DNA of 64,000 nucleotides from Mycolicibacter algericus DSM 45454 (GTDB lineage Bacteria; Actinomycetota; Actinomycetes; Mycobacteriales; Mycobacteriaceae): the NCBI RefSeq assembly GCF_002086455.1, contig NZ_MVHC01000014.1, positions 36,256 through 100,255 of the forward strand, written 5' to 3'. Shown one piece after another: positions 1 through 8,932 of the stretch. A model generated the notes under the pieces. The model made no database searches, was not told the origin of the DNA, and worked only from the letters and a program-made list of their open reading frames with translations. Position 1 is the stretch's first letter, and the number at the start of each line of letters is the position of its first letter. The position numbers and the translations under genes are program-made.

Positions 1-114
1 CAGGACGGCCGGCCGTGGTATCTGGCGTGGGCCGGCCTGGTCTACATCGTCGGCGTGCTGGCCACCCTTGCCTGGATGGCCACCACCCGCGTCAGCTCGC
101 CAGAATCCGGTTGA
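1..114 (+). CDS. pimE: C-terminal end of a polytopic membrane protein, probably the mannosyltransferase PimE (partial)
   Basis: Only the last 37 codons are in the window, ending in TGA at 112-114. They encode a hydrophobic segment ([20 protein letters not shown]) followed by a short polar tail, as expected of the last membrane helix of a polytopic enzyme. The identification rests on position: in M. tuberculosis pimE (Rv1159, polyprenol-phosphate-mannose-dependent mannosyltransferase of higher PIM synthesis) sits immediately before phhB and mutT2 as here. The visible residues alone do not prove it. The gene converges on phhB and the two 3' ends overlap by 23 bases. Confidence 0.55.
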   Translation, partial: QDGRPWYLAWAGLVYIVGVLATLAWMATTRVSSPESG

Positions 115-376
115 TCTCGCCCGCCATCGCCACGTCCTTGTCGGTGATGCCGCCCTCGGAGTGCGTCACCAGTGCGAACGTCACGGTCCGCCAGCGGATG
201 TCGATATCGGGGTGGTGATCGGCCGCCTCGGCGCGTTCGGCGACCCGCCGCACCGCTTCGATGCCGGCCAAAAACGAGTCGAACTTGACCGAGCGGCGCA
301 GCGCACCGTCGGTCCGCTCCCAGCCGTCGAGGTCGGGTAGTGCGGCATCCACTTGTTCATCGGTTAACAAGGCCAT
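92..376 (-). CDS. phhB: Pterin-4-alpha-carbinolamine dehydratase family protein
   Basis: 94 residues, the usual length of the PCD/DCoH family. The motif [13 protein letters not shown] in the middle contains the paired histidines and the HHP-aD signature of the active site. The family dehydrates 4a-hydroxytetrahydropterins in the cytosol. Since mycobacteria are not known for phenylalanine hydroxylase, the real substrate is open; a role in pterin or molybdopterin metabolism is only a guess. The start MALLTDEQV is the family's normal N-terminus. It is convergent with the end of pimE (23-base overlap) and divergent from mutT2, matching Rv1159A. A TACCGT hexamer lies 5 bases before the ATG, so a leaderless mRNA is possible. 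Confidence 0.85.
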   Translation of the reverse strand: MALLTDEQVDAALPDLDGWERTDGALRRSVKFDSFLAGIEAVRRVAERAEAADHHPDIDIRWRTVTFALVTHSEGGITDKDVAMAGEINRILAS

Positions 377-409
377 ACCCGACGGTAGGACGGGATAGCC
401 TCACACGCC

Positions 410-802
410 ATGCCCACCCAGATCGTCGTCGCCGGAGCCGTGATCGTCGGGTCTACGGTGTTGATCGCGCAGCGACGTCGCCCGCCGGAGTTGGCGGGTC
501 TCTGGGAGCTGCCCGGCGGCAAGGTCATGCCCGGCGAGAGCGAACCGGCTGCGCTGGTCCGCGAGCTCGCCGAAGAGCTGGGGCTGGACGCCGCGGCGAT
601 CATGGTGGGCGAACGCCTCGGAGCCGACGTGGTGCTGAATCCGCAGATGACGCTGCGTGCCTACCTGGTCAGCCTCAAATGCGGCGAGCCCCGGCCCGAC
701 GACCACCAGGCGCTTCGCTGGGTGACAGCTGTGGAGTTGCGTGACGTTGACTGGGTACCCGCCGATAGAGCTTGGCTCGCCGACCTGGCTCGGGCACTGT
801 AG
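410..802 (+). CDS. mutT2: Nudix hydrolase MutT2 (CTP/dCTP and oxidised nucleotide pyrophosphatase)
   Basis: 130 residues. The Nudix box is complete: GGKVMPGESEPAALVRELAE followed by ELG, fitting GX5EX7REUXEEXGU at about residues 39-61. The N-terminus MPTQIVVAGAVIVG is the first beta strand of the fold. The M. tuberculosis counterpart Rv1160 hydrolyses 5-methyl-dCTP, dCTP and CTP and is placed in nucleotide-pool sanitation. No Shine-Dalgarno sequence is visible; a TAGCCT hexamer 8 bases upstream of the ATG suggests a leaderless or nearly leaderless mRNA. It lies between phhB (divergent) and the nar operon. Confidence 0.88.
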   Translation: MPTQIVVAGAVIVGSTVLIAQRRRPPELAGLWELPGGKVMPGESEPAALVRELAEELGLDAAAIMVGERLGADVVLNPQMTLRAYLVSLKCGEPRPDDHQALRWVTAVELRDVDWVPADRAWLADLARAL

Positions 803-852
803 GTGAAACAGCTCTGTTAATTCTGCCGATGAATTCGGTCGTTAGGCGATAT

Positions 853-870
853 ACCCCACTACGCTGGGGT
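853..870 (+). terminator. Possible small hairpin between mutT2 and narG
   Basis: ACCCC at 853-857 and GGGGT at 866-870 can pair around an 8-base loop. It lies 50 bases after mutT2 and 84 bases before narG. It could end mutT2 transcription or form part of the nar leader; no U-tract follows, so either role is uncertain. Confidence 0.25.
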
Positions 871-953
871 TTCGGCCTGAGACGGTGTGCTGATGCGGCC
901 CCGCCCTGCCACCTGAACCGCTTGAGTGCGGCGACCCGCTAAGGAGTACCCGG

Positions 954-3900
954 ATGACACTCGCAAAGCCGCCCACTCCCCGTATCGGCGGCCCGCTTGA
1001 AGAACTGCTGGAACGCAGCGGTCGATTCTTCACGCCGGGGGAGGTCTCCGCCGACCTGCGCACGGTCACCCGCCGGGGCGGCCGCGAGGCCGACAGCTTC
1101 TACCGGGACCGCTGGAGCCACGACAAGGTGGTCCGCTCCACCCACGGGGTCAACTGCACCGGATCGTGCTCGTGGAAGATCTTCGTCAAGGACGGGATCA
1201 TCACCTGGGAGAACCAGGCGACGGACTATCCCTCGGTGGGGCCGGATCGGCCCGAATACGAACCCCGCGGCTGCCCACGCGGCGCGTCCTTCTCCTGGTA
1301 CTCCTACTCACCGACCCGCATCCGCTACCCGTACGCCCGGGGACCGCTGGTGCAGATGTTCCGGGAGGCCAAGGCCCGCCTGGGTGACCCGGTGCTGGCC
1401 TGGGCCGACATCCAGGCCGACCCGGAACGCCGCCGCCGCTACCAGCAGGCCCGCGGCATGGGCGGCCTGGTTCGGGTCAGCTGGGCCGAAGCCACCGAGA
1501 TGATCGCGGCCGCCCACGTGCACACCATCAAGAGCTACGGCCCGGACCGGATCGCCGGGTTCTCGCCGATTCCGGCGATGTCCATGGTGTCGTTCGCCGC
1601 CGGATCGCGGTTCATCCAGCTGCTCGGCGGGGTGATGACGTCGTTCTACGACTGGTACGCCGACCTGCCGGTCGCCTCCCCGCAGGTGTTCGGCGACCAG
1701 ACCGACGTGCCGGAATCCGGCGACTGGTGGGATGCGGCCTACCTGATGATGTGGGGCTCCAACGTCCCGATCACCCGCACCCCCGACGCGCACTGGATGG
1801 CCGAAGTGCGCTACCGCGGCACCAAGGTGGTCAGCGTCAGCCCCGACTACGCCGACAACACCAAGTTCGCCGACGAGTGGATGCCGTGCGCTGCCGGCAC
1901 CGATGGCGCGCTGGCCATGTCGATGGGCCACGTCATCCTCTCCGAGTGCTACGTCAAGCAAGAGGTGCCGTTCTTCACCGACTACGTGCGTCGCTATACC
2001 GATCTGCCGTTCCTGATCAAGCTGGAGGAGCGCGACGGCCGGCTGGTGCCGGGCAAGAACCTGACCGCCGCCGATCTGGGTGGGGCGGCGGCGGCATCGG
2101 AGAATGCCGCGTTCAAGCCGGCCCTGCTGGATGAAAGCACCGACAGCGTTGTGGTGCCGAACGGCTCGTTGGGCTACCGCTGGGGCGACGAGGGGATCGG
2201 CAAGTGGAACCTGGACCTCGGTGAGGTGCGCCCGGCCTTGACCGTGCTGGATACCACGGAGCGCAACGGCCACCGGCGGACCGCGTTGGTGTCGCTGCCC
2301 GGCTTCGACGCCGTGGACGGCCACGGCACCGTCGTCGAGCGGGGGGTGCCGGTCCGTCAGGTCGGCGAGCACCTGGTCTGCACAGTCTTCGACCTGATGC
2401 TGGCCAACTACTCGGTGGGCCGGCCCGGGCTGCCCGGCGAATGGCCCACCGGATACGACGACGGCACGCAGGTCAACACCCCGGCCTGGCAGGAGCCGAT
2501 CACCGGGGTCTCGGCCTCCCAGGCGATCCGGATTGCACGCGAATTCGCCCGCAACGCAGAGGAATCCGGCGGGCGGTCGATGATCATCATGGGCAGCGGG
2601 ATCTGCCAGTGGTTCCACGGCGACGCCACCTATCGGGCGGTGCTGGCGCTGCTGATGCTCACCGGGTCGATGGGCCGCAACGGCGGCGGCTGGGCACACT
2701 ATGTCGGTCAGGAGAAGGTGCGGCCGCTCACCGGCTGGCAGACCATGGCCGCGGGCAATGACTGGTCGCGGCCGCCGCGCCAGGTACCCGGCACCTCCTA
2801 CTGGTATGCCCACACCGACCAGTGGCGCTACGACGGCTACGGGGCGGACAAGCTGACCACCCCGGTGGGCCGCGGCCGCTTCGCCGGCAAGCACACCATG
2901 GACATCCTGGCCTCGGCGACCGCGATGGGCTGGAGCCCGTTCTACCCGCAGTTCGACAAGTCCAGCCTGCAGGTCGCCGACGAGGCCGAGGCCGCCGGCC
3001 GCGACGCCGGAGAGTACGTCGCCGAGCAGCTCGCCGCCGGTGAGCTCAAGCTGTCGGTGACCGACCCCGACAACCCGGTGAACTGGCCGCGGGTGCTGAC
3101 GGTGTGGCGGGCCAACCTGATCGGTGCATCCGGCAAGGGCGGGGAGTACTTCCTCAAGCACCTGTTGGGCACCGACGCCAGCGTGCTCGGCGAGCCGCCG
3201 GCCGACGGTGTGAAACCGCAGGACGTCCGCTGGGACAACGACATTCCCGAAGGCAAGCTCGACCTGCTGATGTCGATCGATTTTCGGATGACCTCGACCA
3301 CGCTGATGTCCGATGTCGTGCTGCCTGCCGCGACCTGGTATGAGAAGGCCGACCTGTCGTCCACCGACATGCACCCCTATGTGCACTCGTTCGCCGCGGC
3401 GATCGACCCGCCGTGGGAGACCCGCAGCGACTACGACGCTTTCGGCGCGATCGCCCGGACCTTCAGCGGGCTGGCCAAAAAGCACCTGGGTGTCCGCAAC
3501 GACGTGGTGCTGACCGCGATGCTGCACGACACCGCCGACGCGATGGCCTATCCCGAAGGGAGCGAACGCGATTGGCTGCGCACCGGTGAAACACCCGTTC
3601 CGGGCAAGACGATGCCCAAAGTCACCGTGGTGGAACGGGATTACGCCGCGATCCACGACAAGTGGCAGACGTTGGGCCCGCTGGTCGAGACCCTGGGGCT
3701 GACCACCAAGGGCTACACCGTGTTCCCGCATGAGGAGGTCGAGGACCTGGCCGGCCGGTTCGGGGTGATGAAGTCCGGTGCCGGACAGGGCCGCCCGGCA
3801 CTGACCACGGCCACCCGGATGGCCGACACGGTGCTGGCGTTGTCGGGCACTACCAACGGCCGGATCGCCACGGAGGGCTTCCGTGAGCTGGAGAAGCGCA

Positions 3901-4676
3901 CCGGTCAGCGGCTGGCGCACCTGTCCGAGGGCAGCGAGGAGAAGCGGATCACCTACGCCGACACCCAGGCCCGTCCGGTGCCGGTGGTCACCAGCCCGGA
4001 GTGGTCCGGCAGCGAGACCGGTGGCCGGCGTTACGCGCCCTTCACGATCAACATCGAGTGCCTCAAGCCGTTCCACACCCTGACCGGACGGATGCACTTC
4101 TACACCGCGCACGACTGGATCGAGGAGCTCGGCGAGCACATGCCGGTGTATCGCCCACCGCTGGACATGGCTCGGCTGTTCGACGCCCCCGAACTCGGTG
4201 AGGTCGGCGACGGCATCGGGATCACCGTGCGGTATCTGACCCCCCACTCGAAGTGGTCGTTCCACTCCACCTACCAGGACAACCTGTACATGCTGTCGCT
4301 GTCGCGCGGCGGGCCGACCATGTGGATGAGCCCGGGCGACGCCGCGAAAATCGGTGTGAAGGACAACGATTGGATCGAGGCGGTCAACGTCAACGGCATC
4401 TTCGTCGGCCGGGCGATCGTGAGCCAGCGGATGCCGGACGGGGTGGTGTTCGTCTACCACGTCCAAGAGCGCACCGTGGACACCCCGCGCTCAGAGACCA
4501 ACAACAAGCGCGGCGGCACCCACAACTCGCTGACCCGGATCCGGGTCAAGCCCAGTCACCTCGCCGGCGGCTACGGCCAGCACGCGTTCGCGTTCAACTA
4601 CCTGGGCCCGACCGGCAACCAGCGCGACGAGGTGACGGTGGTGCGGCGTCGTCGCAACCAGGACGTGAGGTACTGA
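954..4676 (+). CDS. narG: Respiratory nitrate reductase alpha subunit (molybdopterin catalytic subunit)
   Basis: 1240 residues, close to Rv1161. NarG reduces nitrate to nitrite at a bis-MGD molybdenum centre using electrons from NarH. The N-terminal FS0 [4Fe-4S] ligands are visible as His64, Cys68, Cys72 (THGVNCTGSCSWK) and Cys107 (EPRGCPRG); the histidine as first ligand is typical of NarG-type enzymes. The long molybdopterin oxidoreductase core follows and a molydopterin dinucleotide-binding region closes the protein (HSTYQDNLYMLSLSRGGPTM region, then the SHLAGGYGQHAFAFNYLGP tail). No twin-arginine signal is seen, consistent with a cytoplasmic-facing enzyme. AAGGAG at 941-946 sits 7 bases before the ATG. 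It is first in a tight narGHJI operon. Confidence 0.97.
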   Translation: MTLAKPPTPRIGGPLEELLERSGRFFTPGEVSADLRTVTRRGGREADSFYRDRWSHDKVVRSTHGVNCTGSCSWKIFVKDGIITWENQATDYPSVGPDRPEYEPRGCPRGASFSWYSYSPTRIRYPYARGPLVQMFREAKARLGDPVLAWADIQADPERRRRYQQARGMGGLVRVSWAEATEMIAAAHVHTIKSYGPDRIAGFSPIPAMSMVSFAAGSRFIQLLGGVMTSFYDWYADLPVASPQVFGDQTDVPESGDWWDAAYLMMWGSNVPITRTPDAHWMAEVRYRGTKVVSVSPDYADNTKFADEWMPCAAGTDGALAMSMGHVILSECYVKQEVPFFTDYVRRYTDLPFLIKLEERDGRLVPGKNLTAADLGGAAAASENAAFKPALLDESTDSVVVPNGSLGYRWGDEGIGKWNLDLGEVRPALTVLDTTERNGHRRTALVSLPGFDAVDGHGTVVERGVPVRQVGEHLVCTVFDLMLANYSVGRPGLPGEWPTGYDDGTQVNTPAWQEPITGVSASQAIRIAREFARNAEESGGRSMIIMGSGICQWFHGDATYRAVLALLMLTGSMGRNGGGWAHYVGQEKVRPLTGWQTMAAGNDWSRPPRQVPGTSYWYAHTDQWRYDGYGADKLTTPVGRGRFAGKHTMDILASATAMGWSPFYPQFDKSSLQVADEAEAAGRDAGEYVAEQLAAGELKLSVTDPDNPVNWPRVLTVWRANLIGASGKGGEYFLKHLLGTDASVLGEPPADGVKPQDVRWDNDIPEGKLDLLMSIDFRMTSTTLMSDVVLPAATWYEKADLSSTDMHPYVHSFAAAIDPPWETRSDYDAFGAIARTFSGLAKKHLGVRNDVVLTAMLHDTADAMAYPEGSERDWLRTGETPVPGKTMPKVTVVERDYAAIHDKWQTLGPLVETLGLTTKGYTVFPHEEVEDLAGRFGVMKSGAGQGRPALTTATRMADTVLALSGTTNGRIATEGFRELEKRTGQRLAHLSEGSEEKRITYADTQARPVPVVTSPEWSGSETGGRRYAPFTINIECLKPFHTLTGRMHFYTAHDWIEELGEHMPVYRPPLDMARLFDAPELGEVGDGIGITVRYLTPHSKWSFHSTYQDNLYMLSLSRGGPTMWMSPGDAAKIGVKDNDWIEAVNVNGIFVGRAIVSQRMPDGVVFVYHVQERTVDTPRSETNNKRGGTHNSLTRIRVKPSHLAGGYGQHAFAFNYLGPTGNQRDEVTVVRRRRNQDVRY

Positions 4677-4678
4677 GC

Positions 4679-6289
4679 ATGAAAGTAATGGCGCAGATGG
4701 CCATGGTGATGAACCTGGACAAATGTATCGGCTGCCACACCTGCTCGGTGACCTGCAAACAGGCCTGGACCAACCGCGAGGGCACCGAGTACGTGTGGTT
4801 CAACAACGTCGAAACCCGCCCCGGTGGTGGGTATCCGCGCACCTACGAAGACCAGAGCCGCTGGAAGGGCGGCTGGACGCTGGACAAAAAGGGCCGGCTG
4901 CGGCTGCTGGCGGGCGGCCGCGTCCACAAGCTGCTGAACATCTTCGCCAACCCCAACCTGCCCGGCTTGAAGGACTACTACGAGCCGTGGACCTACGACT
5001 ACGAGAACCTCACGTCGGCCCCACTGGGGGACACCATCCCGGTGGCCGCGCCGCGGAGTTCGATCACCGGCGACCCGATGAACATCGAGTGGGGGCCCAA
5101 CTGGGACGACAACCTCGCCGGCTCGCCGGAGAACCTGGTCAACGACCCGATCCTGGCCAAGGTCAGCGACCAGGTCAAAAGCGAGTTCGAAGAAACCTTC
5201 ATGTTCTACCTGCCGCGGATCTGCGAGCACTGCCTGAATCCGTCGTGTGTGGCGTCGTGCCCGACCGGCGCGATCTACAAGCGCGAGGAAGACGGCATCG
5301 TGCTGGTCGATCAGGACCGCTGCCGCGGCTGGCGGCTGTGCGTGTCGGGCTGCCCGTACAAGAAGGTGTACTTCAACCACAAGACCGGCAAGGCCGAGAA
5401 GTGTCACTTCTGCTATCCCCGCATCGAGGTCGGGCTGCCGACCGTCTGCTCGGAGACCTGTGTGGGCAGGCTGCGCTACATCGGGCTGGTGCTCTACGAC
5501 GCCGACAAGGTGCTCGAAGCGGCGTCGGTGGAGAAAGACACCGACCTCTATGAAGCCCAGTGCGGCGTATTCCTGGACCCGACCGACCCCGAGGTGATCG
5601 CCGGCGCACGCGCCGAGGGGATCTCCGACACCTGGATCGAGGCCGCGCAGCGGTCGCCGATCTACGCGCTGATCAACACCTACAAGGTGGCGCTACCGCT
5701 GCACCCGGAATACCGGACCATGCCGATGGTCTGGTACGTCCCGCCGCTGTCGCCGGTCGTCGACGCCGTCAGCCGCGACGGGCACGACGGCGAAGACCTG
5801 GGCAACCTGTTCGGGGCGCTGGAGGCGCTGCGCATCCCGATGGCCTACCTCGCCGAACTGTTCACCGCCGGCGACACCGCTGTCATCGAAGACGTGCTGC
5901 GACGGCTGGCGGCGATGCGCTCCTACATGCGCGACATCAGCCTGGGCCGTGACACCCAGCCGCACATCCCCGCCTCGGTCGGCATGACCGAAGAGCAGAT
6001 GTACAACATGTACCGACTGCTTGCGATCGCTAAATACGAAGAGCGGTACGTGATTCCGACCGCCTACAGCCAGCAGGCCCACGAACTCGAACACATGGGA
6101 TGCTCCATCACCGGCGGCCCCAACGGGTACGAGGACGACCCGTTCGTGAGCGCCGACGGCGAGTCGGGGTCGTCGTTTCACCTGGTCGAGAACGGTGGGC
6201 ACGCCCAACGGCCGCGGGGCCGGACCAACCTGCTCAACTGGGGCGGCGGCGATCAGGCGGTGCCCGAGATGTTCCCGGAGCACCGGTGA
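4679..6289 (+). CDS. narH: Respiratory nitrate reductase beta subunit (iron-sulfur)
   Basis: 536 residues starting at ATG 4679, two bases after the narG stop. Four cysteine clusters are visible. The first is CIGCHTCSVTC (Cys16, 19, 22, 26). Then come CEHCLNPSC and CRGWRLCVSGC, in which tryptophan replaces the usual second cysteine; in E. coli NarH this marks the [3Fe-4S] cluster. The last is CHFCYPRIEVGLPTVCSETC. The protein passes electrons from the NarI haems to NarG at the cytoplasmic face of the membrane. An upstream in-frame extension exists as open sequence but overlaps narG and has no homology, so the MKVMAQMAMV start is chosen. The 3' end overlaps narJ by 4 bases. Confidence 0.97.
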   Translation: MKVMAQMAMVMNLDKCIGCHTCSVTCKQAWTNREGTEYVWFNNVETRPGGGYPRTYEDQSRWKGGWTLDKKGRLRLLAGGRVHKLLNIFANPNLPGLKDYYEPWTYDYENLTSAPLGDTIPVAAPRSSITGDPMNIEWGPNWDDNLAGSPENLVNDPILAKVSDQVKSEFEETFMFYLPRICEHCLNPSCVASCPTGAIYKREEDGIVLVDQDRCRGWRLCVSGCPYKKVYFNHKTGKAEKCHFCYPRIEVGLPTVCSETCVGRLRYIGLVLYDADKVLEAASVEKDTDLYEAQCGVFLDPTDPEVIAGARAEGISDTWIEAAQRSPIYALINTYKVALPLHPEYRTMPMVWYVPPLSPVVDAVSRDGHDGEDLGNLFGALEALRIPMAYLAELFTAGDTAVIEDVLRRLAAMRSYMRDISLGRDTQPHIPASVGMTEEQMYNMYRLLAIAKYEERYVIPTAYSQQAHELEHMGCSITGGPNGYEDDPFVSADGESGSSFHLVENGGHAQRPRGRTNLLNWGGGDQAVPEMFPEHR

Positions 6290-6954
6290 AGCGGTTCATC
6301 CGGTCGCTGCGGCGGCAGCCCGGCGGGCCGTCCGACCGGGCGGTGTGGCAGGCCGCGTCGTTGCTGCTGGCCTATCCCGACGAGCAGCTGCACCAGCGAC
6401 TCGATACCGTCGACGCGCTGCTCGTCCACGCCGATGAGGCACCGGCTGGCCTGTTGGCGCGCACCGTGACCGCGCTGCGCGCATCGGACCCGATGGCCGC
6501 GGCCGTCGATTACGTCGAAACCTTCGACATGCGACGTCGTTCGACGTTGTTTCTGACCTACTGGACCGGTGGGGACACCCGCAACCGGGGGATGCAGATG
6601 TTGGCGTTCGCCACCGCCTACCGCGACGCCGGCGCCGAGCCGCCGCCCGGGGAGGCACCCGATCACCTGCCGGTGGTGCTGGAGTTCGCCGCGCAGGTCG
6701 ATCCGCAGGCCGGACGCCGACTGCTGCTGGCGCACCGGGTGCCGATCGACGTGCTGCACAAGTCGCTGACCGACGCCGGGTCACCGTATGCCCACACCAT
6801 CGCCGCGGTGTGCCACACGCTGCCGGCGGCAACCGATCAGGAGGTACGGAACGTGAGCGAGCTGATGACGTCCGGCCCGCCGGCCGAAGCCGTTGGGCTG
6901 CAGCCGTACTCGGCGACCGTTGTGCTGGGGATGCCGAAGGTGCCGACCCGATGA
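6286..6954 (+). CDS. narJ: Nitrate reductase assembly chaperone (delta subunit)
   Basis: 222 residues from GTG 6286, which overlaps the narH TGA (GTGA). NarJ is a cytoplasmic TorD/NarJ-family chaperone that binds the NarG N-terminus and allows cofactor insertion before membrane docking; it is not part of the finished enzyme. Family features visible are the all-helical composition, the early WQAASLLLAYPD helix, and FDMRRRSTLFLTYWTGGDTR in the centre, a well conserved NarJ stretch. The coupled position between narH and narI (both with 4-base overlaps) fits co-translation. Confidence 0.95.
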   Translation: MKRFIRSLRRQPGGPSDRAVWQAASLLLAYPDEQLHQRLDTVDALLVHADEAPAGLLARTVTALRASDPMAAAVDYVETFDMRRRSTLFLTYWTGGDTRNRGMQMLAFATAYRDAGAEPPPGEAPDHLPVVLEFAAQVDPQAGRRLLLAHRVPIDVLHKSLTDAGSPYAHTIAAVCHTLPAATDQEVRNVSELMTSGPPAEAVGLQPYSATVVLGMPKVPTR

Positions 6955-7700
6955 CGCATATAGCGATCGTCAGCACCGCGGAGCTGTGGTGGGACATCGT
7001 GCCCTACTTCGTGCTGGCCATCGCGGGCGTGGCCACCTGGTGGCGCTACAAATACGACAAGTTCGGCTGGACCACCCGCTCGTCGCAGCTGTATGAGTCC
7101 AAGCTGCTGCGCATCGGCAGCCCGATGTTTCACTTCGGCAGCTTCGTGGTGATCATGGGCCACATCATGGGACTGTTCGTCCCGGAGTCCTGGACCCGCG
7201 CGCTGGGAATGAGCGACCGCGTCTATCACCTGCAGGCGTTGATCCTCGGCCTTCCCGCCGGTATAGCCACGCTGGTCGGCGTCGGGTTGTTGATCTATCG
7301 CCGCCGCACCGAACGGTCGGTGTTCAAGGCGACCAGCGTCAACGACAAGCTGATGTACGCGGTGCTGGGGTGTGCGCTGGTGGCGGGCATGTGTTGCACG
7401 CTGTTGGGCACCACCGCCTACGGTGAGGAGCACGACTACCGGCAGACGGTGTCGGTCTGGTTCCGGTCGATCTTCACCCTTGACCCGCGAGGAGACCTGA
7501 TGTTGCAGGCCCCGATCTACTTCCAGGTGCACGTGCTGATCGCGTTTATCCTGTTCGCGCTGTGGCCGTTCACCCGTCTGGTGCACGCGTTCAGCGCGCC
7601 GATCGGCTATCTGTTCCGGCCTTACATCGTCTACCGCAGCCGCGATTACGCGAAGAAGAATCAGCCGATGGGCTCCCGGGCGCCGAGGCGGGGCTGGTGA
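6951..7700 (+). CDS. narI: Respiratory nitrate reductase gamma subunit (membrane cytochrome b)
   Basis: 249 residues from ATG 6951 (ATGA overlap with narJ). Five hydrophobic segments are seen. Paired histidines that would ligate the two b haems are present in FHFGSFVVIMGHIMG and near the end in VHVLIAFILFALWPFTRLVH. NarI oxidises menaquinol at the outer face and passes electrons inward to NarH. The last codons overlap the start of the next small gene by 4 bases, so the transcription unit extends beyond narI. Confidence 0.95.
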   Translation: MTHIAIVSTAELWWDIVPYFVLAIAGVATWWRYKYDKFGWTTRSSQLYESKLLRIGSPMFHFGSFVVIMGHIMGLFVPESWTRALGMSDRVYHLQALILGLPAGIATLVGVGLLIYRRRTERSVFKATSVNDKLMYAVLGCALVAGMCCTLLGTTAYGEEHDYRQTVSVWFRSIFTLDPRGDLMLQAPIYFQVHVLIAFILFALWPFTRLVHAFSAPIGYLFRPYIVYRSRDYAKKNQPMGSRAPRRGW

Positions 7701-8023
7701 AGGCCCTCGCCGCGCCGCTGGGGGCGCTGCTGATGCTGGTGGCGGCCGGGCCCGCGCAGGCCGATCCGGCCGATGTCGACACCGACTTCTTGGCGGCCCT
7801 GCAGGCGGCCGGCATCACCTACAACCGCCCGGATCAGGCCATCGTCACCGCGAAAATGGTGTGCAGGTTCATCGCGGAGGGCAAACCGAGCCCCGAGGTG
7901 CTCGACGGCCTCAAGGAGCGCAATCCCGGACTGACGACCGAGCACGGGAGCATGTTCGTCGGGATCGCGGCACACTCCTACTGCCCGGACCAGCTGGTGC
8001 AGAACCCGGTTCCGGCCCCCTAG
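7697..8023 (+). CDS. Small secreted DUF732-like protein coupled to narI
   Basis: 108 residues from GTG 7697, overlapping the narI TGA by 4 bases. A Sec signal peptide is clear (KALAAPLGALLMLVAAGPAQA, cleavage near residue 23). The mature part DTDFLAALQAAGITY...AKMVCRFIAEGKP...SYCPDQL has the two cysteines and the layout of DUF732, a family of small exported actinobacterial proteins of unknown function. M. tuberculosis has no gene here between narI and typA. Overlap with narI indicates co-translation, but a link to nitrate respiration is only inferred from that. Confidence 0.75.
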   Translation: MKALAAPLGALLMLVAAGPAQADPADVDTDFLAALQAAGITYNRPDQAIVTAKMVCRFIAEGKPSPEVLDGLKERNPGLTTEHGSMFVGIAAHSYCPDQLVQNPVPAP

Positions 8024-8053
8024 GGGCACGGCTGAACGGCGCGAGGAGATCCC

Positions 8054-8440
8054 ATGGTCCGCACCGTGATTCCGGCGTGGATGCAACCGATGTACGACGC
8101 CTATCACTTCGCGCCTGCGGTCATCGACGGCGAGTACCTGCGCTGCTCGGGCATGATCGGCTTTCGTCCCGACCTGACCGTGCCCGAAAATCTGACCGAG
8201 CAGTTCACCCTGGCTTTTGAGAATCTGCGCGGCCTGCTGGCCGAGGTGGGGCTCACCTTCGCCGACGTGACGGAGATGACCACCTACCACGTCGGCCTCG
8301 CCGCGCACTTCGACGAGTTCTGCGCGGTCAAGGACGCCTTCCTGCGCGAGCCGTACCCGGCGTGGACCGCGGTCGGGATTTCCGAATTGGCGGCCCCGGG
8401 GGCCGCGCTCGAGGTACGGGTCACCGCACGGCTGCGCTGA
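8054..8440 (+). CDS. RidA/YjgF/Rid family protein
   Basis: 128 residues, the normal size of the Rid family, whose members deaminate reactive enamine/imine intermediates from PLP enzymes as cytosolic trimers. The conserved pattern is present: EYLRCSGMIGF (strand with the G-x-IG core), then EQFTLAFENLRGLLAEVGLTFADVTEMTTYHVG, and a C-terminal YPAWTAVGISELAAPGAALEVRVTA where the family has the PARxxVxV-L-x-P-x-uxEIE motif. The arginine of that motif is replaced (YPAWTAVG), which suggests a Rid subgroup lacking classic RidA deaminase activity. A good ribosome site (GAGGAG) precedes ATG 8054. It stands between the nar operon and a MarR gene. Confidence 0.8.
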   Translation: MVRTVIPAWMQPMYDAYHFAPAVIDGEYLRCSGMIGFRPDLTVPENLTEQFTLAFENLRGLLAEVGLTFADVTEMTTYHVGLAAHFDEFCAVKDAFLREPYPAWTAVGISELAAPGAALEVRVTARLR

Positions 8441-8466
8441 TTTCCGCGCGAGCCAGCCGATCAGCA

Positions 8467-8472
8467 TAAAGT
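8467..8472 (+). promoter_or_regulatory. -10 hexamer TAAAGT for a leaderless marR mRNA
   Basis: TAAAGT ends 7 bases before GTG 8480 and no Shine-Dalgarno sequence intervenes, so transcription and translation probably start at the same base. Confidence 0.5.
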
Positions 8473-8479
8473 TACCGGC

Positions 8480-8869
8480 GTGGCCCTGCCTGACGACGTC
8501 TACACCCGGCTGCTCACGTTCCGGACCCGACTGCGGCGCTTCGAGCGGTGGAGCGCCGACCAGGCCCAAGCCGCCGGGCTCACCCCGGCGCAGCACCAAT
8601 TGCTGCTGGCGATCCGCGGGCACGCCGACTCGCGGGGGCCGACGGTCGGTGACATCGCGGAGTACCTGCTGTTGCGCCACCACAGCGCCGGGGAGCTGAT
8701 CCAGCGTGCCGAGGCGGCCGGATTGGTCATCCGGGTCCGCGACAACGAGGACCAGCGGGTGATCCGGCTGCAGCTCACCGAGACGGCGGCGCAGTGCCTC
8801 CAAGCGCTGACCGAACTGCACCTCGAAGAGCTGGAGCGGTTCAGCGCCGAGTCCCCGCTGGGCCTGTGA
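8480..8869 (+). CDS. MarR-family transcriptional regulator
   Basis: 129 residues. The winged-helix core is recognisable: LTPAQHQLLLAIRGH, then GPTVGDIAEYLLLRHHSAGELIQRAEAAGLV (helix-turn-helix with the recognition helix at HHSAGELIQRAE) and the wing IRVRDNEDQRVIRLQLTE, which carries the D-x-R of MarR wings. It ends soon after the dimerisation helix, so it is slightly short. No cysteine or metal motif is seen. The gene lies 63 bases before typA and 39 bases after the RidA-like gene; possible targets are either neighbour, but the sequence shows no obvious palindrome between them. Confidence 0.85.
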   Translation: MALPDDVYTRLLTFRTRLRRFERWSADQAQAAGLTPAQHQLLLAIRGHADSRGPTVGDIAEYLLLRHHSAGELIQRAEAAGLVIRVRDNEDQRVIRLQLTETAAQCLQALTELHLEELERFSAESPLGL

Positions 8870-8932
8870 CAGCCACTGTGAGATAGCTTTCACGTTTTCG
8901 CGATTGGCAGGTTGCGCTGGCAGAATCGCCCG

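Noticed and set aside
1308..4466. Very long open frame antisense to narG (over 1000 codons)
   Set aside because: It is a GC-skew shadow: no ribosome site, His/Arg/Gly/Ala-biased composition and no recognisable motif, while narG on the plus strand has all expected domains.
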